NCBI GenBank assembly: GCA_963726715.1
Contig: CAVSDF010000010.1
Location: 1-64,000 of the forward strand
Reading direction: 5' to 3'
Length of the DNA: 64,000 bases
Source of the DNA: CAVSDF01 sp963726715
Lineage (GTDB): Bacteria > Bacteroidota > Rhodothermia > Rhodothermales > BA12
The position numbers and the translations under genes were made by a program. Under the pieces are notes generated by a model. That model was not told where the DNA came from. It did not search any database and saw only the letters and a list, made by a program, of their open reading frames with translations. Position 1 is the first letter of the stretch, and each line of letters begins with the position of its first letter. Positions 45,722 to 54,372 of this stretch are shown piece after piece.

Positions 45722-46315
45722 TCACCGCCCGCGACGCTCGGGGGTCAGGGGGCGGATGAGGCCGTCGGCGAGGTCGTAGATCCAGCCGTGGACGGTCACG
45801 TCGTGGTCGGTCGCCCACGCGCGCTGGATGACCGTCGTCTGGCAGACGTTCTCGGCCTGATCGGCGACGTTCAGTTCGCACAGGCGGCGGAGGCGGCGCT
45901 CGCGCGTCGGCAAGGCGGCGAGTTCGGCGGCGTGCCGATGCCCGAGGCCCTTGAGCGTCCGCAGCCAGTTGTCGGAGAGTGCGTGCCCGCGCCCTTCGTA
46001 GGCGACGGCCACGCCGCCGCAGCCGTAATGTCCGCACACGATGACGTGCTCGACGCGCAGCTCGAACACGGCGAATTCGAGCACCGAGAGGCAGTTCAGG
46101 TCGCTGTGGACGACCAGGTTCGCCACGTTGCGGTGCACGAACACCTCGCCCGGCGCGAGGCCGACGATCTCGTTCGCGGGCACGCGGCTGTCCGAGCACC
46201 CGATCCACAGAAACCTCGGGCGCTGCTGCGCGGCGAGGCGGTGGAAGTACTCGGGGTCGTCGTGCAGGCGCGCCGCCGACCACGCGCGGTTGTTGGCGAG
46301 GAGGGCGGCCGGCAT
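45722..46315 (-). CDS. can: Beta-class carbonic anhydrase
   Basis: 197 residues. Zinc ligands in WIGCSDSRVPANEI (Cys, with the Asp-Arg dyad) and VIVCGHYGCGGVAVAYEG (His and Cys). FVHRNVANLV, SVLEFAVFELRVEH and the late VHGWIYDLADGLI are typical. Hydrates CO2 to bicarbonate. ATG 46315 overlaps the upstream stop (TGATG), so it is coupled to that gene. Confidence 0.95.
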   Translation of the reverse strand: MPAALLANNRAWSAARLHDDPEYFHRLAAQQRPRFLWIGCSDSRVPANEIVGLAPGEVFVHRNVANLVVHSDLNCLSVLEFAVFELRVEHVIVCGHYGCGGVAVAYEGRGHALSDNWLRTLKGLGHRHAAELAALPTRERRLRRLCELNVADQAENVCQTTVIQRAWATDHDVTVHGWIYDLADGLIRPLTPERRGR

Positions 46316-46833
46316 CAGGCGCCGGAGGTGTCGCCGACGGCGATCTCTGGGGTGCCGAACGTGATGACGAGATCGGCGCGCTCGGTGAGGGCGGCGGCCG
46401 TGGCCGCGTCGTCGAGGCTGAGCACGACGGCGCCCTTGACGTGGCGGGCGCGCTGGAAGATGTAGTCGACCGGCGGCGGGATCGAGCCGGTCGCGGTGCC
46501 CGCGAGGTCGCCGAGGACGCCGTCGGCGTGGCGGAAGCACACGATGGCGGTCGTCGACGAGGTGGCGTCGAAGTCCTCGCGGAGGTTGGCGAGCGTCTGC
46601 GCGGCGCGCGGCGCCATCCGCGTTTCGAGCGGCACGACGAAGAGCGGCAGGTGGGCCGCGTCGGAGAGTTCGGCGAGGACGGCGCCGCGCTGCCGGGCCG
46701 TCGGGCCGGAGAGGATGAGCGTGAGGGGGCCGGACGTGATGCGCGCCGCGAATCCGGCGACGAGGTCGCGGTAGGCGTCGGTGTCGAAGGCGACCGTCTC
46801 GGCGGGCGGACGCGGGGCGGGGGTGCGCTTCAT
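46315..46833 (-). CDS. P-loop-less AAA-like protein coupled to carbonic anhydrase
   Basis: 172 residues, starting MKRTPAPRPPAETVAFDTDA. It looks like an AAA+/P-loop fold core: LTLILSGPTARQRGAVLAEL at the Walker A position, LPLFVVPLETRM, TAIVCFRHADGVLG at the Walker B position, and a final ERADLVITFGTP. But SGPTARQRGA lacks the GK(S/T) needed for nucleotide phosphate binding, and the Walker B acid is not obvious (FRHAD). So probably a non-catalytic relative. No firm family. Stop overlaps the can start; TATCTTG box at 46864-46870. Confidence 0.6.
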   Translation of the reverse strand: MKRTPAPRPPAETVAFDTDAYRDLVAGFAARITSGPLTLILSGPTARQRGAVLAELSDAAHLPLFVVPLETRMAPRAAQTLANLREDFDATSSTTAIVCFRHADGVLGDLAGTATGSIPPPVDYIFQRARHVKGAVVLSLDDAATAAALTERADLVITFGTPEIAVGDTSGA

Positions 46834-47281
46834 CAGACGGGGCAGGGCGGAGGACGATGCGGCCAAGATAACCCGCCGCCGTCGGCGTGACCCGTATGCG
46901 ATCCCTCCCACGATGCGCCCGAGACCGTGCACGACCCCACACGCCACGACGCGATCCGACGGGGACGTGCGTACACGTCCCGCCGTCGTCCCCGCCTCTG
47001 GTTTCCGGTTCTGCCTCCGCCCCACACGCCCGCGGCGACCTGCACCATCGGCCATCTGGCGCGGCGGACATGCGTGGCTCGGGGGAGCAGGGCGTCGGTG
47101 CGGGGTGGGAGGCGACACGCGCACGCACGTCCCCGACGAAGGATGGGGTGGGGCGAGCGGGAGTGGCATCTTTGGATGGGCGGGGGCGTTCGGGCACGAC
47201 CGGCGGCGCGCGTGCGTTGTGGCCGGTGGCGGCGCCCCGCGCCTCGCCCTCCTCCGTCCTCCCCGGCATCCTCGTCGCCCC
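46834..47281. other. 448-bp divergent intergenic region
   Basis: No convincing gene in any frame; the S41 protease frame is open further upstream but without protein-like sequence or a good start. It contains the TATCTTG box for the leftward gene at 46864-46870 and a palindrome GGGACGTG-CGTA-CACGTCCC at 46962-46981. A related half-site CGCACGCACGTCCCCG occurs near 47110. The palindrome could be a repressor site for either direction. Confidence 0.55.
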
Positions 47282-49015
47282 GTGGCCGCTCGCTCCTTCT
47301 TCCGCCGTTCCTCCGATTCCCACGACGCCCCCGACGGCGATCCTGCCCCGGTGCGGCGCCCGCTCTGGCAGCGGACCGCCGTCGGCGGCGCGCTCGTGGC
47401 CGCGGGGGTGGGGCTCGGCCTCGCGCTCGCGCCCCTGACCGGGCCTGCCGACACGCTCGAACAGCTGCGCAAGCTCGAAGAGGCGTTCATGCTCATCTCG
47501 CAGCAGTACGTCGAGCCGGTCGACACCGAGGCGGTCGCGGAGGGCGCCATCGCCGGGATGCTCGAACAGCTCGACCCGCACTCGTCGTACGTCGCCGCGA
47601 AGGAGCTGCGCGAGGTGCAGGAGAGCTTCGAGGGCGCCTTCGGGGGCGTCGGCATCTACTTCGAGGTCGTCCGCGACACCGCGCGCGTCATCAACACCAT
47701 CCCCAACGGGCCGAGCGAACGGGCGGGCCTGATGCCCGGCGACCGCCTCGTCGCCATCGACGACTCGACGGCCATCGGCATCGTCGACGATGGCGTGCGC
47801 AAGCGCTTGAAGGGCGAGATCGGGACGACCGTGCGCGTGTCGGTCGAGCGCCGGGGCCTCGCGGCGCCGCGCGTCTTCACGCTCACGCGCGCCCGCATCC
47901 CCATCGTGACGGTCGAGGCGAGCTTCATGGCCGACGACCAGACGGGCTACATCCGCATCGGCCATTTCGCGCAGACGACGTACGACGAGTTCCGCCGCGC
48001 CCTCGGCACGCTCCGCCAGCAGGGGATGACGCGCATGGTGCTCGACCTGCGCGACAACCCCGGCGGCATCATGGGGACGGCGGTGCAGATCGCCGACGAG
48101 TTCCTCACCGCGGGGCAGACGATCGTCTCGACGCGCTCGCGCAACCCGCGCTACAACGAGACCGAGCGCGCGACGCCGGGCGGCGCCTTCGAGCGGCAGC
48201 CGCTCATCGTGCTCGTGAACGAGAACTCGGCGAGTGCGTCCGAAATCCTGGCCGGCGCGCTTCAGGACCACGACCGCGCCCTCATCGTCGGGCGGCGGAC
48301 GTTCGGGAAGGGCCTCGTGCAGACGCAGTTTCCGCTCTCCGACGGATCGGTGCTGCAGATGACCATCGCACGCTACTACACGCCCGTCGGGCGCCTGATT
48401 CAGACGCCGTATCGCAACGGCGAGTCGATGCAGGACTACTTCGAGCACAAGTTCGAGGGCCGCGAGCGCGAACTCTTCGACCCGAGCGAGTACATCGCCT
48501 CCATCCCCGACAGCCTCAAGTACCGCACCGACGGCGGGCGGACGGTCTTCGGCGGCGGCGGCATCCTCCCCGACGCCGTCGTCATCCCCGACACGTCGAG
48601 CGCCCTCGCGGGCATCGGCGGGCGTGGTCTGGATTTCCGGTTCGCCCGTGAGTACTTCGAAGCCAACGAAGGCACGCTCCGCACCGCGTGGGGCCGCGAC
48701 GCCGACCGCTTCCGCCGCGATTTCCGCGTCGACGATGCGCTCTGGCAGCGCTTCACCGCGTCGCTCCAGACGGGCGAGGACTCGCTGACTTTCGTCGGAA
48801 CGGCCGCCGAGACCGCCCCGCGCAAGGGCAAATACCTCCGCGCCGACCTGACGCGGCAGCGCTCGGACCTCGAAGCGCGCGTCAAGGCCTCCCTCGCGCG
48901 CAACCTCTTCGGCGCCGACACCTGGTACCCGATCGCCGTGCCCATCGACCCCGCCTTCCGCGAGGCGATGCAGCTCTGGGGCCGCGCGGCCGCCATCCAG
49001 ACCGCTGCCCGGTGA
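47282..49015 (+). CDS. S41-family C-terminal processing protease
   Basis: 577 residues with GTG 47282 start (chosen since the TM helix AVGGALVAAGVGLGLALAP follows at about 25-43). Then EQLRKLEEAFMLISQQYVEP, LDPHSSYVAAKEL, a PDZ domain (GGVGIYFEV, IPNGPSERAGLMPGDRLVAIDD), and the catalytic core with RMVLDLRDNPGGIMGTAVQIAD, Ser in NENSASASEILAGALQDH and Lys in TFGKGLVQTQF. The C-terminal extension of about 150 residues is typical for Bacteroidota CtpA homologues. Periplasmic serine protease anchored in the inner membrane. Alternative starts upstream cannot be excluded. Confidence 0.9.
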   Translation: MAARSFFRRSSDSHDAPDGDPAPVRRPLWQRTAVGGALVAAGVGLGLALAPLTGPADTLEQLRKLEEAFMLISQQYVEPVDTEAVAEGAIAGMLEQLDPHSSYVAAKELREVQESFEGAFGGVGIYFEVVRDTARVINTIPNGPSERAGLMPGDRLVAIDDSTAIGIVDDGVRKRLKGEIGTTVRVSVERRGLAAPRVFTLTRARIPIVTVEASFMADDQTGYIRIGHFAQTTYDEFRRALGTLRQQGMTRMVLDLRDNPGGIMGTAVQIADEFLTAGQTIVSTRSRNPRYNETERATPGGAFERQPLIVLVNENSASASEILAGALQDHDRALIVGRRTFGKGLVQTQFPLSDGSVLQMTIARYYTPVGRLIQTPYRNGESMQDYFEHKFEGRERELFDPSEYIASIPDSLKYRTDGGRTVFGGGGILPDAVVIPDTSSALAGIGGRGLDFRFAREYFEANEGTLRTAWGRDADRFRRDFRVDDALWQRFTASLQTGEDSLTFVGTAAETAPRKGKYLRADLTRQRSDLEARVKASLARNLFGADTWYPIAVPIDPAFREAMQLWGRAAAIQTAAR

Positions 49016-49097
49016 TGGGGTTGGGTGGGCAGGATGCGGGGTGTTGGCCGCGTCCGGCGTTCCAGAGGGGCGGGTCTGAGACACTGTTTATGAAGTT

Positions 49098-49203
49098 CGT
49101 CATCTCCGCGAAAGCGGGGACTCCGTGTGCAGAACGCTGCGCGTGACCCGCTCTGGATTCCCCCGTTCCGCTCTGCAGACCTTCGGTTCGCGGGAAAGTC
49201 GGG
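49098..49203. repeat. Dispersed inverted repeat (CATCTCCGCGAAAGCGGGG type)
   Basis: Left arm GTCATCTCCGCGAAAGCGGG and right arm ending TTCGCGGGAAAGTCGGG, about 106 bp, between the S41 protease and the DUF389 gene. Same family as 19141-19223. A fragment GGGGCGGGTCTGAGAC of the palindrome type seen at 34520 sits just before it. Confidence 0.65.
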
Positions 49204-49262
49204 TGTAGCAAGGCGGTGGCTGCGTGGCGGTATTCTGCGCCCGCCGACTTGCCTGAAGCCCG

Positions 49263-50972
49263 ATGCCCCGCGCCCCTACGCCCCCCGCCGCGCTCGGCGA
49301 CGTTCCGGATGCCCGCGACGAGACCGCCGTCGAGGAGGTCGTCCGGCGCTCGTTCGGCCTGCGCGCCGACGCGCGGCGGGCGCTCTACCGCGAGACCGCC
49401 GACGCGGCGACGGACACCGACACGCCGTTCTGGCTCGTCCTGATGCTCTCGGGCGCCATCGCGCTCTTCGGCCTCGCCCTCGACGCCACCTCCGTCGTCA
49501 TCGGGGCGATGCTGGTGGCGCCGATGATGGGGCCGATCCTCGGCCTCTCGCTCGCGCTCGCCGTCGGCGACGGACGGCTCGCGGTGCAGTCGGCGGCGGC
49601 GATCCTCCTCGGCGCGCTCGGGGTCGTCGCGCTCTCCGCCGTCCTCACGCTCGCGCTCCCGTTCCAGGAGATCACCGCCGAAATCGCGGCGCGGACGCGC
49701 CCGACGACGCTCGACCTCGCCATCGCCATCGCGTCGGGTCTCGCGGGCGCTGTCGTGATGGTCTCGCGCGAGACGCGGCTCTCGGCGTCGATTCCGGGCG
49801 TGGCGATTGCCGTCGCGCTCATCCCGCCGCTCGCCGTCGCGGGCTTCGGCATCGGCTCGGGGTGGAACGCGCCGGTCATCCGCGGCAGCCTGCTGCTCTT
49901 CGGCGCCAACCTCGGCGGCATCGTGCTCTCGGGATTGGGGGTGTTCCTGCTCGCCGGGATGCACCGCTCCGATGTGATCGCCGAGGCGCGGCGGTGGCAC
50001 CGCGACGGCGATCAGCGGGGCCTCGCGGCGACGATCGAGCGGGCGATGGGCGCCGAGCGCCTGCGCGTCGTTGCGAGTCCGTGGGTGCGCGGCGTGCTCG
50101 TGCTCGGCTTCGTCGCGGCGGTCGCCTTTCCACTCACCTCGTCGCTCCGGCAGGTCGTGCGCGAGGTCCGCATTCGCAGCGCCGCCGACCGCGCGACGGG
50201 CGCCGTCGAGGCGAGCGGGGCGTTCGTGCTCGGCCGCTCGGTCGACATCGGCGAATCGTCCACCGATGTGCGCCTGCGCGTGGCGACGGCCTCGTGGATC
50301 GACGAGGCGACGCGCGCCGATGCCGAGGCGCAGGCGAGGGCCGTCGCGGGCGAGGTGATCGTCGTCTCCTTCGACCAGGTGATCCTGTCGACCGGCGAGG
50401 TCGGCGCCCTCCGCGCCTCCGACGGCGCGGCCGCTGAGACCCCTGTGCCCGCGTCGCCCGCGTCGGCCCCGCCCGACCTGTCGCCCGCCGCGCTCCTCGG
50501 GCGCCTCGACGGGCAGATCGGCGCGGCCCTCGCCACGCTCGTCCTCCCCGACAGCGTGGCGCTCCTCGGCGCCCAGACGTCGCTCGGGGCCGGAGGCGTG
50601 CGGCTGCGCGTCGCCTACGCCGCCCCGGCGCGCCTGCCGCGCTCGGCGGAGACGATGCTGGCCGGGCAGGCCGCCCGCGCCCTCGGCCTCCCGCCCACCG
50701 CCGCCACCACCGATGCCTTCGCTCCGCTCGCGTTCGCGGCCACCGACTCCGCCGGCGTCCGCGCGCTCGCACGCCGCCTCGCGCCGTTTCCCCGCGCTCG
50801 CCTGACCGTCGAGGCCGATTCGGCGGCTGCCGTCCGCACCCGCGCGGCCCTCGTGCGCGCCGGGGTGCCGCCGTCGGCGCTGCGCGTGCGCGTGGTGCCG
50901 GGACCGCCGCGCGGCGCCACCGTCCGCTTCACCGCCGCTGCCGCGGCTGCCGACACGACGGGCTCGCGGTGA
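49263..50972 (+). CDS. DUF389-family membrane protein with long extracytoplasmic C-terminus
   Basis: 569 residues. DUF389/TIGR00341-like hydrophobic core at about 55-300: FWLVLMLSGAIALFGLALDATSVVIGAMLVAPMMGPILGLSLALA, SGLAGAVVMVSRETRLSASIPGVAIAVALIPPLAVAGFGI and LLLFGANLGGIVLSGLGVFLLAG. The IGAMLVAPMMGPI and ALIPPLAV motifs are diagnostic. The C-terminal half (about 310-569) is soluble with repeated alpha/beta units. Function unknown. TATTCTG box 49231-49237, CCCGATG start. Confidence 0.88.
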   Translation: MPRAPTPPAALGDVPDARDETAVEEVVRRSFGLRADARRALYRETADAATDTDTPFWLVLMLSGAIALFGLALDATSVVIGAMLVAPMMGPILGLSLALAVGDGRLAVQSAAAILLGALGVVALSAVLTLALPFQEITAEIAARTRPTTLDLAIAIASGLAGAVVMVSRETRLSASIPGVAIAVALIPPLAVAGFGIGSGWNAPVIRGSLLLFGANLGGIVLSGLGVFLLAGMHRSDVIAEARRWHRDGDQRGLAATIERAMGAERLRVVASPWVRGVLVLGFVAAVAFPLTSSLRQVVREVRIRSAADRATGAVEASGAFVLGRSVDIGESSTDVRLRVATASWIDEATRADAEAQARAVAGEVIVVSFDQVILSTGEVGALRASDGAAAETPVPASPASAPPDLSPAALLGRLDGQIGAALATLVLPDSVALLGAQTSLGAGGVRLRVAYAAPARLPRSAETMLAGQAARALGLPPTAATTDAFAPLAFAATDSAGVRALARRLAPFPRARLTVEADSAAAVRTRAALVRAGVPPSALRVRVVPGPPRGATVRFTAAAAAADTTGSR

Positions 50973-51151
50973 CGCCATCGGGCCATGCGGGGTCGTGCCA
51001 TCGGCCGCACACGTGCCGCTGAGGAGGGCTGTGGCGGGGATGGTCATCAGAATGTCCGCGCACGTCAAGGGCGTGTCCGGTGGCGTCATGAGGGGAAGGG
51101 GGAGGCCCGGCGATCTTTGGAAGGTCAACGGCCCTCCTTTTCGTCCCCCCG

Positions 51152-54100
51152 ATGTCTCTCTCCTTTCGCTTTGCCGCCGCGCTGCTGTGCGCGCTCGCCG
51201 TGCCCGCCGCCCGTGCCCAGCACACGTTCGTCGTCAACGACACGCGCAGCCCGTCCTTCGACACCAACGCCTCCGACGACCGCTGCGACGTGGACGCGGT
51301 CACGGACGGAGACCAGTGCACGCTCGCCCTCGCGCTCGCCATCGCCGCCGGAGGCTCGCCCGCCTTCCCGGCCACCGACGCCGTCCGCATCACCTTCAAT
51401 GTCGACGCCGCGCTGCCGGTGCGCTTCCTCATTCGCAACCGCGTCGCCTTCGACCGGCCCGTGGAGATCGACGGGACGACGCAGCCGGGCTATGCGGGCA
51501 CGCCGGTGGTCGTGATCGGGCAGACGAAAGACGACGCGCTCACGTCCGCATTTCTGACCTTCCGGGGCGGCGGCTCGCGTGTGGCAGGCATCGCCTTCAC
51601 GTACGTCACCGACGACGTGCTCGCCTTCACGACCCTCGGCGGCAACGTGGCCGAATCCAACTACATCGGCCTCGACGTGGACGGCTCCATCGTCGCGCGC
51701 GGGTTTCGGACGCAGCGCGGCATCGCCGTCCACAGCAACGGCAACCGGATCGGCGGCCCGGCGGCGTCGCAGCGCAACGTGATCGGCGGTCGCGGGCGCT
51801 TGCCGCTGATCGAGAGCGGCGGCAACGCGGCGGGCGTCTACGTCACCGGCTCCGGCAACACCGTGCAGGGCAACTACATCGGCCTCGACCCGACCGGCAC
51901 CGCCGCGCGCCCCAACGACGGCTCCGGCGTGTGGATCAACTACGGCGGTTCGACCAACACGATCACCGGCAACGTGATCGCGGGCAACCGCGACTGCGGG
52001 GTGATGGTGACGGGCATCCTCGCAGGCGCCGTCTCCAGCGGAAACGTGATCTCCGGCAACCGGATCGGCACCAACGCCGCAGGCACCGCGAGCGTCCGCG
52101 CCGACGTGGGCAGCGTCATCCAGGCGGGCGTGTGCGTGCTCGCGGGCGAATACGGCGGCACCTCGGCCGGCACCGTCATCGGCGGGACGACGGCGGCGGC
52201 GCGCAACCTGATCTCCGGCAACGACGTGGGCGTGTCGGTGGAGGCCGGGACGACCACGACGCGCGTGATCGGCAACTACATCGGCACCGACGGCACGGGC
52301 ACCGTGAGCCTCCGCAACACGGTCGGCGTGCGCGTGCGCGGGCAGGGCGGCCACCGGATCGGCGGGGCGACGGCGGCGGAGGGCAATGTGATCTCCGGGC
52401 AGAGCTTCGGCACCGGCGTGCTGCTCGCCTCCGACGGCGTCGGCGACGCGGGCGCTCCCACCCTCGTCGCGGGCAACATCGTCGGCCTCGACGCGACCGG
52501 CACCGCCGCCCTCCCCAACCAGACGGGCGTGCTCGTGGCCGTGCCCGCCACCGTCGGCGTCACGGCAGACGGGAGCGACGGGCGGGGCAACGTGCTCTCC
52601 GCCAACACGCTCGACGGGCTGCTCGTGACCTCGCGCGCGGCGGGGGGCGTCGTCGTCGCGGGCAACCGCATCAGCACGACGGCGGACGGCCTCTCGGCGC
52701 GCCCGAACGGCTCCTACGGCGTGGAGGTGCGGGGCGACTTCGTGCAGATCGGCGGGCTGACGGCGGCGCTGCGCAACGTGATCGCGGGCAGCGGCGTGGG
52801 AGGCGTGCAGATCGGCGGATCGGTGGCGGCCTCCGATGTGTCGGTCGTCGGCAACGACATCGGCCTCGGCGCGACGGGGATGCCGTTGGTGCAGACGCAA
52901 AACTCTGCCATCGAAGTCCGGCGAGGCAGCCGCGTCGTGATCGGCGGCGACGGGCCTGCCGCGCGCAACCGGATCGCCGCTACCGGCACCGCCCTCGCGG
53001 TCTGGGAGTCCGACGCCGTCTCGGTCTACGGCAACCGCATCGGCTTCGACGGCACGGGCGCGCTCATCCCGGGCCGTTTCGGGCCGGCCATCGCCGTGTA
53101 CTACAGCACCCGCGTGTCGATTGGGGACGTGACGAGCGCCGCACGGGCCAATGTGATCGCGGGACAGAACGGGACCGCCGTCCAGGTCATCGGCTCCGAC
53201 GCGACGCTCCGCTACTCGAGCGGCGTCTCGATCCGCCGCAACAGCTTTTACGCCAACACGCTGCTCGGCATCGACCTCGCCACCGCCGGGCGCACCGCCA
53301 ACGACGCAGGCGACCCCGACGAGCGCGACAACCGGACGATCAACGCGCCGGTCATCACCGCCGCCGCGTTCAACACCACCACGGGCCTCATCGACGTGAC
53401 GCTGCGCCTCGAAACGCCCCCGGCGGCGGCCACCTTCCCGCTCGACGTGGACGTCTACCTCGCCGACGCGGACGGCGACGAAGGGCAGTTCTACCTCGGC
53501 ACGGTCTCCGTCGGCGATGCCGAATGGCCTGCCGGGGCCAGCACATACACGCGAACCGCATCGCTCGCGGGACCGTCGGCGGAGCTGTTCTCCGGCGGCT
53601 TCCTCGTGGCGACGGTGACGGACAAAGACGCGAACACGTCGGAGTTCTCGCTCGCTTCGGAGGCCATCCTTCCGGTCGAACTGACCGCGTTCACCGCCGC
53701 AGCCGATGGCGCGGGCACCATCCGCCTCGCGTGGACGACGGCGAGCGAGACGAACAATGCGGGCTTTGCCGTGGAGATGCGATCGGCGACGGGGTTCGGG
53801 AACGGGGCGGGGATGCCTCGGCTGGGCGTCTCCACGGGGGCCGGGTGGCGGGAAATGGCCGTCGTGCCGGGGCACGGCACGACGGCGGAGGCGCACACCT
53901 ACGCCGTCGCCGTGACCGGTCTCGCGCCGGGCCGCTACGCTTTCCGGTTGCGGCAGATGGACCTCGACGGCGCGGCGACGCACTCCGCCGCTGTCGAGGC
54001 CACGGTGGGCGTCGGGGCGCCGGTCGTGCTCGCGGTGACGCCCAACCCGGCGCGGGGGCCGGTGCGGGTGCAGGTGGCCGTGCGCGAGGCGCAGGCGGTG

Positions 54101-54277
54101 ACGGTCGAGGCCTTCGACGCGCTCGGGCGCCGCGTGGCGACGCTCTACGCCGGTCCGCTCGACGCAGGCGCCTCGCAGGCGTTCGCGCTGCCCTCGCTGC
54201 CGCCCGGCGCCTACGTGGTGCGGATCGTGGGGGACCGGGGCGCGCGCGCGGCACAGGCCCTCACCGTCGTGCGGTGA
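51152..54277 (+). CDS. Secreted parallel beta-helix protein with T9SS sorting domain
   Basis: 1041 residues. Signal peptide (LCALAVPAARAQ). The N-terminal region resembles CSLREAI-type passengers (DGDQCTLALALAIAA...). Residues about 150-740 are right-handed beta-helix coils with recurring NYIGLDxxGT, GNVISGN and RIGG units. Then a spacer and the segment LPVELTAFTAAADGAGTIRL with SETNNAGFAVE, common before Bacteroidota sorting domains. The C-terminus (TPNPARGPVRVQVAV, DALGRRVATLY, PPGAYVVRI) is a type A T9SS domain. It should cross the outer membrane by T9SS; adhesin or polysaccharide-acting role is inference. Confidence 0.9.
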   Translation: MSLSFRFAAALLCALAVPAARAQHTFVVNDTRSPSFDTNASDDRCDVDAVTDGDQCTLALALAIAAGGSPAFPATDAVRITFNVDAALPVRFLIRNRVAFDRPVEIDGTTQPGYAGTPVVVIGQTKDDALTSAFLTFRGGGSRVAGIAFTYVTDDVLAFTTLGGNVAESNYIGLDVDGSIVARGFRTQRGIAVHSNGNRIGGPAASQRNVIGGRGRLPLIESGGNAAGVYVTGSGNTVQGNYIGLDPTGTAARPNDGSGVWINYGGSTNTITGNVIAGNRDCGVMVTGILAGAVSSGNVISGNRIGTNAAGTASVRADVGSVIQAGVCVLAGEYGGTSAGTVIGGTTAAARNLISGNDVGVSVEAGTTTTRVIGNYIGTDGTGTVSLRNTVGVRVRGQGGHRIGGATAAEGNVISGQSFGTGVLLASDGVGDAGAPTLVAGNIVGLDATGTAALPNQTGVLVAVPATVGVTADGSDGRGNVLSANTLDGLLVTSRAAGGVVVAGNRISTTADGLSARPNGSYGVEVRGDFVQIGGLTAALRNVIAGSGVGGVQIGGSVAASDVSVVGNDIGLGATGMPLVQTQNSAIEVRRGSRVVIGGDGPAARNRIAATGTALAVWESDAVSVYGNRIGFDGTGALIPGRFGPAIAVYYSTRVSIGDVTSAARANVIAGQNGTAVQVIGSDATLRYSSGVSIRRNSFYANTLLGIDLATAGRTANDAGDPDERDNRTINAPVITAAAFNTTTGLIDVTLRLETPPAAATFPLDVDVYLADADGDEGQFYLGTVSVGDAEWPAGASTYTRTASLAGPSAELFSGGFLVATVTDKDANTSEFSLASEAILPVELTAFTAAADGAGTIRLAWTTASETNNAGFAVEMRSATGFGNGAGMPRLGVSTGAGWREMAVVPGHGTTAEAHTYAVAVTGLAPGRYAFRLRQMDLDGAATHSAAVEATVGVGAPVVLAVTPNPARGPVRVQVAVREAQAVTVEAFDALGRRVATLYAGPLDAGASQAFALPSLPPGAYVVRIVGDRGARAAQALTVVR

Positions 54278-54280
54278 GCC

Positions 54281-54352
54281 GCGGGCGTGACGGGCGCGGG
54301 CGTGCTGGGCCGGGCGTGACGGGCCGGGCGTGACGGCGCGGGCGTATCATCC
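54281..54352 (+). repeat. Five tandem 14-15-bp units at a promoter
   Basis: Units begin at 54281, 54296, 54311, 54325 and 54339; consensus CGGGCGTGACGGGC. The last unit merges into CGGGCGTATCATCC, so it contains the -10-like TATCAT box (54345-54350) of the regulator gene starting at 54373. The array occupies the whole gap between the beta-helix gene and the AraC-type gene. Confidence 0.8.
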
Positions 54353-54372
54353 GGGGCCATGTCCCCGTTTCG

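Noticed and set aside
45722..49084. 1120-residue open frame on the minus strand covering the S41 protease region
   Set aside because: The frame is open because of GC-rich third positions opposite the protease gene. Only its end (carbonic anhydrase, 45722-46315) shows recognisable protein sequence.
51125..53983. 952-residue minus-strand frame opposite the beta-helix gene
   Set aside because: Repetitive composition reflects the complement of beta-helix repeats; no signal, domain or start context.
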